Source of the DNA: Providencia alcalifaciens
GTDB lineage: Bacteria > Pseudomonadota > Gammaproteobacteria > Enterobacterales > Enterobacteriaceae
DNA: 64,000 nucleotides
Reading direction: 5' to 3'
Assembly (NCBI RefSeq): GCF_020271745.1
Contig: NZ_CP084296.1
Location: 3,224,001-3,288,000, forward strand
Part shown: positions 46,927 to 55,357 of the stretch, one piece after another
Position numbering within the stretch: position 1 is the first letter of the stretch
Layout: each line of letters opens with the position of its first letter
Notes under the pieces: model-generated
Databases searched by the model: none
Seen by the model: only the letters and a program-made list of their open reading frames with translations
Told to the model about the DNA's origin: nothing
Made by a program: the position numbers and the translations under genes

Positions 46927-46962
46927 AAATACAGGTTATTGGTGATGATACCAATAACCTGT
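46927..46962 (-). terminator. Hairpin between ynbC and ynbD
   Basis: ACAGGTTATTGGT (46931-46943) / ACCAATAACCTGT (46950-46962), perfect 13-bp stem, followed on the minus strand by ATTTTA. It suggests partial termination inside the cluster. Confidence 0.65.
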
Positions 46963-46981
46963 TGGTTAAAAAGATAAATTA

Positions 46982-48748
46982 TTAACGGCGCCTTGCAAGG
47001 GAAACGCTAAAAATGCCCCAATTGTCGATGGATTGTGTGATTTTTTCGAAGCCAGCTTCTTCGACTAAAGCATCCATTTCGCCTTGACTACGGCAGCGCA
47101 TTACCCACGCTTGCCCACCTTGGTGACTTGGTAGCACTCGGGCAATCATCTCAACCTGTGGGTGCCATGGTTGGCAGGTATACACGAGTAGGCCACCGGA
47201 TGGAATGGCACGCGAAAGCCCATTAAGGGAAGCGCGGATCAGCTCATTGCTTGGGAAGAGTTCATAAAGGCCGCTGACAATCCCTAAAGTCGGTGCAGGA
47301 GAAACTGCCGCGAGATCGTCGGCATCAAATGCGTTACCTTCTTCAAAGCGAACTTTATCCTCTAAGTAACGCTCTTTGATGTGCAAGCGACCTTGCTCAA
47401 CGTTAATTGGACTGTAGTCACGCAGTAGAACGGAGTCGACTTTTCCGTAGTCATTAATGGCATCAAAAATGTAGCGGCCTTGGCCTGCGGCAATATCCAT
47501 AATACGAACAGGCTTGCCATTATTAGTCAGTTCGCGAATAGCTTGGCGAATAATGTTTTCAATGTTGACTTTGCGCTGGCGTATCCCTTGCCAGCCAATG
47601 CTGTTGAGGTACTGCCTATCGATAATACGACCAAACAGACCGGAACCTTGCGCCTCGTTACGATAGACATAGTCGAGGGTAGAACCAGAATCAAAGCCTT
47701 TGTCGTAGCCAATACGTACGCCTTCAGATGCTTTGCCTAATGTACTCATCGATTTGCTCATGATTTTATAAGCAAGATTTTTCGGACAGTACTGTGGCAG
47801 CGGTACACTCAATGAGCGGAATGCATCGGCACTGGTGCTCCAGGTATCTTCAAATTGGTAATCATGTTGATACAGTGGAAGTGCAAATAATTTATCAACA
47901 AACTGACGGATCATTTCGATAGGAATATGGCGGTCTTTTTCACCTAATGTGTCGTGATAAAAACCGGGAAGAATATGCTTCTCTTTAATTGGAGTATTTA
48001 GGCGATCATAAAACTGATGCTGTGGTTTATGGTGAACCACATGGTCGCTACCTGAAATAAACAACTGGGTCGGTAAAGTGATGGCTGCGGCATCCGCGAC
48101 CACACGGTCTGCGGTTGTATACAGTTCCAGAAGAATGTTCACGGCAATTGGGCGCGTGATCAGTGGGTCATTGTTAAACGATTGAATGCGTTGCTCATCG
48201 TGGGTTAAAAACTTGGCTTTTACATAAGAATTTACGTAGAACAAACCACGAACTTTTTGCATTAACCCTAAGCCTGTACGGGCAAATGGGACGTACAGTT
48301 TGACCTTAAATGCCGGGGAAGCTAGCACCATACCACGGATTTTAGGCGCATAGTCATGTACCCACGTAGAGACCAAAACGGCCCCAACACTTTGGCCAAT
48401 AACAATAATATTTTCGAGTGGGATCTGATATTGCTCTGATACGTAATGGACAAATTCATCCACATCACGAATGGAAGTGCCTAACGATGGACTGTAGCCA
48501 CGCGGACCCTCATTACGACCGTGTCCACGAGCATCCCACGCAAACATAGCAAAATCAGGGAGGTTCAATTCATCCACTAAATGCGCGACACGACCAGAGT
48601 GCTCATGACCACGGTGAAACAGAATAATGGCTTTATCGGTGATTTGTTCAGTTGGCCAATAACGATAAAACAAATTGGTATGATCACTGGTGGTAAATTG
48701 AGATTCGACAACGGTACGTTGAGTCGAATAGTCAGTGTGAGCGTTCAT
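46982..48748 (-). CDS. ynbC: YnbC-like alpha/beta hydrolase fused to SAM methyltransferase
   Basis: 588 residues. N-terminal monoacylglycerol-lipase-like hydrolase (~residues 15-300): AIILFHRGHEHSGR, nucleophile elbow GQSVGA (~residue 119), and the Asp/His pair in SGSDHVVH and PGFYHDTLGE. C-terminal methyltransferase (~340-585) with SAM motif IMDIAAGQGRYIF and LRDYSPINVEQG. The fusion is that of E. coli YnbC. Together with YnbA it suggests synthesis or remodelling of an unusual phospholipid. AAGGAAG precedes ATG 48748. Ten bases downstream of ynbA. Confidence 0.9.
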   Translation of the reverse strand: MNAHTDYSTQRTVVESQFTTSDHTNLFYRYWPTEQITDKAIILFHRGHEHSGRVAHLVDELNLPDFAMFAWDARGHGRNEGPRGYSPSLGTSIRDVDEFVHYVSEQYQIPLENIIVIGQSVGAVLVSTWVHDYAPKIRGMVLASPAFKVKLYVPFARTGLGLMQKVRGLFYVNSYVKAKFLTHDEQRIQSFNNDPLITRPIAVNILLELYTTADRVVADAAAITLPTQLFISGSDHVVHHKPQHQFYDRLNTPIKEKHILPGFYHDTLGEKDRHIPIEMIRQFVDKLFALPLYQHDYQFEDTWSTSADAFRSLSVPLPQYCPKNLAYKIMSKSMSTLGKASEGVRIGYDKGFDSGSTLDYVYRNEAQGSGLFGRIIDRQYLNSIGWQGIRQRKVNIENIIRQAIRELTNNGKPVRIMDIAAGQGRYIFDAINDYGKVDSVLLRDYSPINVEQGRLHIKERYLEDKVRFEEGNAFDADDLAAVSPAPTLGIVSGLYELFPSNELIRASLNGLSRAIPSGGLLVYTCQPWHPQVEMIARVLPSHQGGQAWVMRCRSQGEMDALVEEAGFEKITQSIDNWGIFSVSLARRR

Positions 48749-48757
48749 AATTCTTCC

Positions 48758-49381
48758 TTAATTATTTTCCGATACTGCACTTAATTCAGTCAGTGCGCGG
48801 CGAATACGGTTATAGCAGGTGTAGAGCAACAGCAGGGCAAGGGTGGTGAAAAGGATATTAATCCAACTTGCGGTCATCAGTTGCGGGAAAATACAGACAA
48901 ACAACCCGAGCGCACCAAAAATAAAAGCGCGATCACTTTTACCAACGGGGCCATCATAACGACGAGATGCTCCAATCGCTTGAGCAATGACGCCAATAAA
49001 TTCAGTCAAAATAGAGAGAAAGAGGATCAGTAAAATCCACCAAAATGCGTGCGGAAAAATCAGCACGAAAGGTAGGTATAAGGCAACATCAGAAATGACG
49101 TCGCCTAGCTCATTTAGCATTGCGCCCAGGTGGCTTTTTTGGTTATGCTCGCGTGCCAGCATGCCATCTATAGCATTGAGCGCCATGCGAATGAAAAGGA
49201 CAAACGGCAGAAGGATAAACACATAAGGGCTAGGGAAAATGGCGAATAGCGCGCCAACGATAATTGATAACCCTAATGCTGCTAGGGTAATTTGGTTGGC
49301 TGTAATTCCCGCCTCAAACAGCTGACGAACGATAGGGCGTAATAGATTCTGAAACTTCGGCTTCAGATCATAAATGGTCAT
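48758..49381 (-). CDS. ynbA: YnbA-like CDP-alcohol phosphatidyltransferase
   Basis: 207 residues, six hydrophobic segments. The CDP-alcohol phosphotransferase signature DGMLAR-x(8)-G-x(3)-D-x(3)-D is complete at residues ~71-97. It transfers a phosphatidyl group from CDP-diacylglycerol to an alcohol in the inner membrane; the alcohol is unknown. First gene of the ynb-like operon. The CDP-diacylglycerol synthase homologue YnbB, next in E. coli, is missing here. Confidence 0.88.
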   Translation of the reverse strand: MTIYDLKPKFQNLLRPIVRQLFEAGITANQITLAALGLSIIVGALFAIFPSPYVFILLPFVLFIRMALNAIDGMLAREHNQKSHLGAMLNELGDVISDVALYLPFVLIFPHAFWWILLILFLSILTEFIGVIAQAIGASRRYDGPVGKSDRAFIFGALGLFVCIFPQLMTASWINILFTTLALLLLYTCYNRIRRALTELSAVSENN

Positions 49382-49620
49382 TCACTCATCCTTAAAATAT
49401 ACCGCATAGCGTGCAGTTTAGTGCTATATCAATACGCGATAATGTTTTAGCTGCAATAAGAGCTGTCCTAAGTTCATTGTTGCAACAATTTATCATTACA
49501 ACTATTCATCGTTACAGTAATTCATAGTGACAACAAAAAGAGACTCAACGGTTGTTTTTTGAAAGAACAACTGAGAATTTAGAGGGAATGGATAGAAAAA
49601 AGTTCGCGTGTTTCAAAAAA

Positions 49621-49659
49621 GAAAAGACGCGCAGGCTTTAAAGAAAATGAGCGTCTTCT
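49621..49659 (-). terminator. Terminator after the AraC-PAS gene
   Basis: AAGACGC (49624-49630) / GCGTCTT (49651-49657), followed on the minus strand by TTCTTTTTT. Confidence 0.55.
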
Positions 49660-49665
49660 GAGGGA

Positions 49666-50535
49666 TTAAATAAAATAAGCGACATCCAATTTATGAATGG
49701 CTTTTTTATCCACGTTTTTACTATCACTATTTTTGTTATCACTGTCTTTATGATTAATAGTAGAACGCATGCGTTTAAACTGGCTTGGAGTCATATTGGT
49801 GAGTTCTTTAAATTTACGGCAGAATGCACTGTGATCGGCATAGGCACATTTAATTGAAATATCCGTAATCGAATAGTCCTCTTCTAATAATTCAATCGCG
49901 TGTTCAAGGCGTTTCTTTTGAATATATTGTTGGGGAGTAATATGAAAGACAGTTTTAAATTGACGGTTGAGTTGTGATAATGACAACCCTGAAATTTCAG
50001 CCAGTGTCGTTATTTTAATGGCAGTATCAAAATGCTGACTAATATAGTGTTCAACGCGCCCCAATTGGCCATTTAATTTGGGACTTACTGATTTTTCATC
50101 CTGCAAATCTACTGAAATTCCCGCAACACCGATAACCTGATTTTTTGTATCAAAAATCGGCACCTTGGTTGTTAAACACCAGCCTAATAATCCTGCCTTA
50201 TAGAGATGCAATTCCAATTTATTGATAACACTTATTTTTTTCTGCATAACCAAATAATCTTGGGAACTATAACTCTGACCTAAATCTGCATGGAAGATAT
50301 CTTCTGCCGTTTTTCCTATCACGCCATTTGGTTGATCAACTTTACACCGCTTAGCCAAGTTTTCATTGGCAAGCAAGTATTTGGCATTACGGTCTTTAAC
50401 GAAAAAAGTCACATTAGGAAGCGTATTAATCAGTGGCATCACCAATCCAAGATGATTTAACAAATTATTAATATTATCCACGGGGAAGAGCATGTTTTCC
50501 TGACTAATCAACAACAGTTTATTTAAATCAATCAT
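49666..50535 (-). CDS. AraC-family regulator with N-terminal PAS domain
   Basis: 289 residues from ATG 50535 (GGAG upstream). A PAS-like sensor (~residues 30-145: LINTLPNVTFFVKDRNAKYLLANENLAKRCK ... GKTAEDIF ... VPIFDTKNQVIGVAGISVD) precedes a C-terminal pair of AraC helix-turn-helix motifs (~165-260: LAEISGLSLSQLNRQFK, and AYADHSAFCRKFKELTNMTPSQFK). The last 30 residues are Asp/Asn/Lys-rich with no conservation expected. It is divergent from the hydroxyproline genes and very probably controls them, with the PAS domain sensing an imino acid intermediate. Confidence 0.88.
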   Translation of the reverse strand: MIDLNKLLLISQENMLFPVDNINNLLNHLGLVMPLINTLPNVTFFVKDRNAKYLLANENLAKRCKVDQPNGVIGKTAEDIFHADLGQSYSSQDYLVMQKKISVINKLELHLYKAGLLGWCLTTKVPIFDTKNQVIGVAGISVDLQDEKSVSPKLNGQLGRVEHYISQHFDTAIKITTLAEISGLSLSQLNRQFKTVFHITPQQYIQKKRLEHAIELLEEDYSITDISIKCAYADHSAFCRKFKELTNMTPSQFKRMRSTINHKDSDNKNSDSKNVDKKAIHKLDVAYFI

Positions 50536-50687
50536 ATTGCGCTCCAATGCATTCAACTAATTTTAATAGTTATCTGAAATGTTTTTAAATTGTGCAGAAA
50601 TACGCATGGGTTGATTCGAAAGATATCAAGAGTTGTTTACATAAATCAAGCATTCTATTAACAAATGATATTGATAAGGATAAACTG

Positions 50688-51638
50688 ATGCGGAATAAAT
50701 ATAAGAAAATTGAAGTCATTGACTCTCATACCGCAGGGGAACCGACACGTTTAGTGATTGAGGGTTTTCCTGATTTAGGGAATGCAGACATGGCATCGCG
50801 CCTGCAAAAATTACGTACGGAATATGACCATTGGCGCTGTACTACAATTTTAGAACCGCGTGGAAATGATATTTTAGTGGGCGCATTACTTTGCAAGCCA
50901 GTGAATCCGAAAGCCGTCGCGGGGGTGATTTTCTTTAATAACGAAGGCTACTTAGGCATGTGTGGTCACGGCACCATTGGTTTGGTCGCATCATTGCATC
51001 ACTTAGGACGCATAGGTTTCGGAGAGCATTTAATTGAAACTCCTGTCGGGGATGTGACCGCTAAATTACATGAAGATGGTAGCGTGAGCATTCAAAACGT
51101 CTACGCATACCGCTATCGCAAAGCCGTTCAAGTCAACGTACCGGAGGTTGGGCTAGTCACTGGGGATATTGCATGGGGCGGAAACTGGTTTTTCCTCGTC
51201 GAAAATTCGCCACTCGCTATCCAGTATGGGAATGCGAAGGCGCTGACTGAAATCTGTTTGAAAATCAAACAAGCTCTCGTTGACCAAGGTATTTTTGGTA
51301 AAGATAACCAAGAAATCGACCACATCGAACTGTTTGGTCATTGCGAAGACGCAGATAGCCAAAGTTTTGTGTTATGCCCGGGTGGTGCCTATGACCGTTC
51401 TCCTTGTGGCACAGGGACGAGTGCCAAGCTGGCGTGTCTTGCGGCAGACAACAAACTCGCGGAAGGCAAAATTTGGCGTCAGGCCAGTGTCATTGGTAGT
51501 CAATTCCAAGCGAGTTATCAGATTGCCGATGCTAACGGCATCATCCCGACTATTCGCGGAAATGCCTATATCAGTGGCGAAAATACCTTGTTGATTGATG
51601 AAAACGACCCGTTCCGCTTTGGGATCACGGTGGAGTGA
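50688..51638 (+). CDS. 4-hydroxyproline 2-epimerase (proline racemase family)
   Basis: 316 residues from ATG 50688 with AAGGATAA upstream; the longer frame to 50592 lacks a site. [10 protein letters not shown] at the N-terminus, both catalytic cysteines present: C92 in MCGHGTIG and C240 in SPCGTGTSA. Two Cys mark epimerases and racemases; dehydratases have Thr at the second position. It converts trans-4-hydroxy-L-proline to cis-4-hydroxy-D-proline, as the downstream genes confirm. First of four tightly packed catabolic genes. Confidence 0.92.
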   Translation: MRNKYKKIEVIDSHTAGEPTRLVIEGFPDLGNADMASRLQKLRTEYDHWRCTTILEPRGNDILVGALLCKPVNPKAVAGVIFFNNEGYLGMCGHGTIGLVASLHHLGRIGFGEHLIETPVGDVTAKLHEDGSVSIQNVYAYRYRKAVQVNVPEVGLVTGDIAWGGNWFFLVENSPLAIQYGNAKALTEICLKIKQALVDQGIFGKDNQEIDHIELFGHCEDADSQSFVLCPGGAYDRSPCGTGTSAKLACLAADNKLAEGKIWRQASVIGSQFQASYQIADANGIIPTIRGNAYISGENTLLIDENDPFRFGITVE

Positions 51639-51647
51639 GGTAAGCCA

Positions 51648-52895
51648 ATGGAGAACAAATATTCTGTGATTGTGGTGGGTGGTGGCATTATCGGGCTCAG
51701 TATTGCGCTATCTGTCCAGAATCAAGGCACGGACGTTTTATTAGTCGATAAAAACCAAATTGGTTCTGGTGCCTCATTAGGTAATGCAGGGCATATCGCC
51801 ACGGAGCAAGTGTTTCCTGTGGCTGACCCATCCGTTTTGAAATCAATTCCTAGCATGTTGCTCGACCCGTTAGGCGCACTGCGTATTGATTGGCGCTATA
51901 TATTGCCGCTAACACCATGGTTACTGAAATTGTTGGGTAATATGCGTCACAAACCGTTTATGCATATTCACCATGTTCTTTCCATGCTCAATGGCGCGTC
52001 ATTAGGCGCTTGGCAGGCATTTTCGAAGCAGTGGCAGCTTGAGGATTTAGTCAAAATCCAAGGTTCGCTGCTGGTGGCTGAAAAACAGCCAACCCTCGAG
52101 AAATTACGTCGCCACGGAGAGTATTTAAATAGCATGGGAGTGCATAACCAGCTGTTGGATCAGTCCCAATTGTTGGCGCAGCAACCTGAGCTTGCCAATA
52201 ACCAAATTGGTGGATTGTTCTACCCCGAGACTGGGCACGTGGTGGATCTCGCCTTAATGCATGAGCGCTTAACCCAAGCATTCATACAGTTAGGGGGGAA
52301 AGTGCTGACTGAGTGTGAAGTCACGGCGATTGATTCGTCATCAGCCAGCCAAGCACGCTTGACCACATCACAAGGCGCATTTATCGCCGATAAAGTGGTG
52401 ATTGCGGGGGGCGCATTTTCGAAATCCTTAGTGAAGATGGTGAGCCGCATTAATGTGCCGTTAGAAACGGAGCGCGGTTATCACTTGATGCTACCGAATG
52501 AAAAAGGGCGTTTATCTATCCCCATTTCCAGTATGGATCGTCGCTTTATTATGACGCCGATGAACGGTGGACTGCGTCTTGCAGGCACTGTGGAATACGC
52601 AGGATTAAAGCGTCCGCCGAATATGCAGCGCGCTCGTCACTTTTTACCGTTGGCTAACCCGATGCTAAAAACGCCATTGGATAGCCAAAATACCAGTGAG
52701 TGGATGGGGTTCCGTCCCACAATCTCAGATTCCTTACCGGTCATAGACCAAAAAGGCCCGTATGTTTTTGCTTTTGGGCATCAACATTTAGGGTTAACTC
52801 AAGCGGCAATTACCGCAGATATCGTCAATAACATGATCCACGGGCAACCGACACCGCTCGATTGCTCGCCTTTTTCGATTAAGCGCTTTCTTTAA
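51648..52895 (+). CDS. D-hydroxyproline dehydrogenase (DadA-like FAD oxidoreductase)
   Basis: 415 residues. The FAD-binding loop VVGGGIIGLSIALS (~residues 10-23) and C-terminal FAD contacts GHQHLGLTQAA (~375) are typical of the DAO/DadA family. In this cluster the expected substrate is cis-4-hydroxy-D-proline, oxidised to 1-pyrroline-4-hydroxy-2-carboxylate with electrons to the respiratory chain. Nine bases after the epimerase gene, with a GAGG-type site. Confidence 0.88.
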   Translation: MENKYSVIVVGGGIIGLSIALSVQNQGTDVLLVDKNQIGSGASLGNAGHIATEQVFPVADPSVLKSIPSMLLDPLGALRIDWRYILPLTPWLLKLLGNMRHKPFMHIHHVLSMLNGASLGAWQAFSKQWQLEDLVKIQGSLLVAEKQPTLEKLRRHGEYLNSMGVHNQLLDQSQLLAQQPELANNQIGGLFYPETGHVVDLALMHERLTQAFIQLGGKVLTECEVTAIDSSSASQARLTTSQGAFIADKVVIAGGAFSKSLVKMVSRINVPLETERGYHLMLPNEKGRLSIPISSMDRRFIMTPMNGGLRLAGTVEYAGLKRPPNMQRARHFLPLANPMLKTPLDSQNTSEWMGFRPTISDSLPVIDQKGPYVFAFGHQHLGLTQAAITADIVNNMIHGQPTPLDCSPFSIKRFL

Positions 52896-52910
52896 TTCAG
52901 GAGAATTATA

Positions 52911-53777
52911 ATGAATTTCCATGGCATCCTTGTTCCGTTAGTGACTCCGTTTCATGATGACCTTTCATTGAATATCACTGCGTTAGCAGAGTTAACTGAA
53001 AAACTGATCGCCAGTGGTGTGACTGGGTTAGTTGTCTGTGGCACCACGGGTGAATACTACGCGTTAAATGAAGATGAACGCCAAACCGTATTAACTACGG
53101 TCAGTAAAATTGCCAAAGGGCGTGTGACGTTGATCGCAGGGATTAACGATTTATCTACCGAGGGCGCAATTAAACGCGCAGCACAAGCGAAAGAACTGGG
53201 TTACGAAGGGCTAATGTTGTCGCCACCACCGTACAGCTTGCCGGATCAAAACGGCGTTTATGCTCACTACGAAAAAGTGGCGAAGTCCACCTCGTTACCG
53301 ATCATTATGTACAACTTCCCAGCCCGTATTGGTATCGAAATTGAGTTAGATACCGTGGTGAAATTGGCTGAAATCGACAATATAGTGGCTATCAAAGAGA
53401 GCAGCGGGAGCTTTAGCCGTGCTCTGCATTTGTTACAAACGCCATTTAAAAACTTTGAAGTAATTTGCGGTTGTGATGACCAACCTGTGGACTTTTTCTT
53501 TTGGGGCTCGAAAAGCTGGATAGCCGGTGCGGGTAATGTTTTCCCTGCCGAGCAAGTAGCAATTTATAACGCAGCGCAAAAAGGGGATTGGGCGAAGGCT
53601 AAGCAGATTATGCAAGAGATTTACCCAGCCATTTATTCCATGGAGTCAGGTAATTATAACCAAAAAGCCAAAGCGGGTTGCTTAAAAGGCACCTTTAACG
53701 TGGGGCCAGTTCGTTTGCCTCTGTCAAATATTAGCCAGCAAGAACGTCATGAGTTTCTTGCGCTGATCAAGCCGTAG
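52911..53777 (+). CDS. 1-pyrroline-4-hydroxy-2-carboxylate deaminase (DHDPS family)
   Basis: 288 residues, TIM-barrel DHDPS/NAL family. Schiff-base Lys162 in VAIKESSG, Tyr in MYNFPARIG (~residue 136) and the GTTGEYYAL loop (~45) are in place. Homology alone would allow dihydrodipicolinate synthase, but the position between the D-hydroxyproline dehydrogenase and a semialdehyde dehydrogenase identifies it as the deaminase giving 2-oxoglutarate semialdehyde. Confidence 0.88.
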   Translation: MNFHGILVPLVTPFHDDLSLNITALAELTEKLIASGVTGLVVCGTTGEYYALNEDERQTVLTTVSKIAKGRVTLIAGINDLSTEGAIKRAAQAKELGYEGLMLSPPPYSLPDQNGVYAHYEKVAKSTSLPIIMYNFPARIGIEIELDTVVKLAEIDNIVAIKESSGSFSRALHLLQTPFKNFEVICGCDDQPVDFFFWGSKSWIAGAGNVFPAEQVAIYNAAQKGDWAKAKQIMQEIYPAIYSMESGNYNQKAKAGCLKGTFNVGPVRLPLSNISQQERHEFLALIKP

Positions 53778-53788
53778 GGAGGTTGACT

Positions 53789-55273
53789 ATGTTGATCACC
53801 AAAGAGCAGATATTTGAACGAGCGAAACAGAGCCAACTGTGGGCGGGTAACTTAATTGCTGGCTACCAAAGTGGCAGTGCCAAACTCAAAAATTATACGC
53901 CTATTGATAATAGCGCGATTGGTTATATTGCCGATGGCAGTGCGCAAGATGTTCATGCGGCAGTGAACATTGCCCGAGAAACCTTTGAAGAGGGTAGTTG
54001 GAGCGGGTTATCGCCACAGGAACGTAAGCAAGTGATGCTGCGCTGGGCACAATTAATCGAAAAACACAGTGAAGAGTTGGCTGCGTTAGATTGTGTGGAT
54101 GCGGGGAAACCCATCACGGAGTGTCTGAATACAGACTTACCTGCGACAGTGGAAACCTTCTATTGGTATGCGGAAGCTATCGACAAGTTGTTTGGCAAAA
54201 TTGCGCCAACGGGTCGCCAAGAAATGGGATTGATTGTTCATGAGCCGATTGGCGTTGTAGGCGCAGTTTTACCTTGGAACTTCCCTGCTCAAATGTTTGC
54301 ATGGAAAGTGGCGCCAGCCTTGGCTGTTGGGAACTCAGTGATCGTCAAACCCGCGGAGTTAACTTCCTTGAGTGCCTACCGCATGGTGGAACTGGCTTAT
54401 GAAGCTGGCGTACCTAAAGGCGCGTTAAGTTTAGTGTGTGGACTGGGTGAGAAAGTCGGGGAAGCCTTAGGACGCCATCCAGATGTGGATGTGGTGTCGT
54501 TTACGGGTTCAACAGAAGTGGGGCGTTTATTCCTGAAATACTCCGCGGAAAGTAACCTAAAAGAGATTGTCTTGGAATGTGGCGGAAAAAGTCCACAAGT
54601 GGTTTTTGAGGACGCTGACTTAGATGCGGCTATTCCTCATATTATGGCGGCAGCGTTCTGGAATATGAGTGAAAACTGTAGCTGTGGCTCGCGTTTAATT
54701 GTGCATGAAAATGTCAAAAAATCCTTACTCGAAAAGTTAACCACTGCGGCATCAACATGGCAAGTGGGTGACCCTCGCGAGGCAGGGGTCTCTATTGGCC
54801 CAATGATTGAACAGGCGCATTTTGACAAAGTGAAGTCGTTTTTAGATACCACCGTTAAAGAGGGTGGACAATTGGTGACAGGAGGAAAAATACGCAGTGA
54901 TCTCGGCTCAGGATGGTACATCGAACCGACTATCTTTGATGCTATTACGCCAGAAATGTCTCTCTTTCGACATGAAGTATTTGGTCCCATTTTAGCCGTC
55001 ACATCGTTTAAAACTGATGACGAGGCGGTCAATTTAGCGAATGACACTCACTACGGATTGGCTGCATCGTTTTATAGCCAAAATGTCCATCGAGTGATGA
55101 ATATTGCTCGTCGTATCAATGCGGGGACGGTGTCTGTCAACGGATTTAGCGAAGGTAATATCACCACGCCATTTGGTGGTTTCCGTCAATCAGGTTTTGG
55201 TGGAAAAGACAACGGCTTAGAAGCCTTTGAGCAATACACCCAAACGAAAGTTATCTGGTTTATCAATCAGTAA
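53789..55273 (+). CDS. 2-oxoglutarate semialdehyde dehydrogenase (ALDH family)
   Basis: 494 residues from ATG 53789, with GGGAGG seven bases before. ALDH landmarks: PWNFPAQMFAWKVAPALAVGN (~residues 155-175), FTGSTEVGR (~238), LECGGKSPQ with catalytic Glu (~262) and the nucleophile Cys297 in ENCSCGSR. Last enzyme of the cluster, producing 2-oxoglutarate. ALDHs are hard to specify by sequence, so the substrate comes from context. Confidence 0.88.
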   Translation: MLITKEQIFERAKQSQLWAGNLIAGYQSGSAKLKNYTPIDNSAIGYIADGSAQDVHAAVNIARETFEEGSWSGLSPQERKQVMLRWAQLIEKHSEELAALDCVDAGKPITECLNTDLPATVETFYWYAEAIDKLFGKIAPTGRQEMGLIVHEPIGVVGAVLPWNFPAQMFAWKVAPALAVGNSVIVKPAELTSLSAYRMVELAYEAGVPKGALSLVCGLGEKVGEALGRHPDVDVVSFTGSTEVGRLFLKYSAESNLKEIVLECGGKSPQVVFEDADLDAAIPHIMAAAFWNMSENCSCGSRLIVHENVKKSLLEKLTTAASTWQVGDPREAGVSIGPMIEQAHFDKVKSFLDTTVKEGGQLVTGGKIRSDLGSGWYIEPTIFDAITPEMSLFRHEVFGPILAVTSFKTDDEAVNLANDTHYGLAASFYSQNVHRVMNIARRINAGTVSVNGFSEGNITTPFGGFRQSGFGGKDNGLEAFEQYTQTKVIWFINQ

Positions 55274-55283
55274 AATAACATTG

Positions 55284-55309
55284 ACCTGAACCTTGCGGGG
55301 TTCAGGTTT
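55284..55309 (+). terminator. Weak hairpin between the dehydrogenase and symporter genes
   Basis: ACCTGAACC (55284-55292) / GGTTCAGGT (55299-55307) followed by TTC only. It may lower transcription of the symporter relative to the enzymes. Confidence 0.45.
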
Positions 55310-55357
55310 CGACCCTTGCAAATACACAAATACAATTACAATAGTCGAGGAGTACAT

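Noticed and set aside
50594-50614. CRP-like site in the AraC/epimerase gap (TGTGC-N6-ACGCA)
   Set aside because: Only 7 of 10 consensus positions match, too weak to claim.
50592-50687. N-terminal extension of the hydroxyproline epimerase
   Set aside because: No ribosome site at 50592; family N-terminus and a good site are at 50688.
52911-53777. Annotation as dapA (dihydrodipicolinate synthase)
   Set aside because: Fold matches, but the position within the hydroxyproline cluster supports the deaminase function instead.
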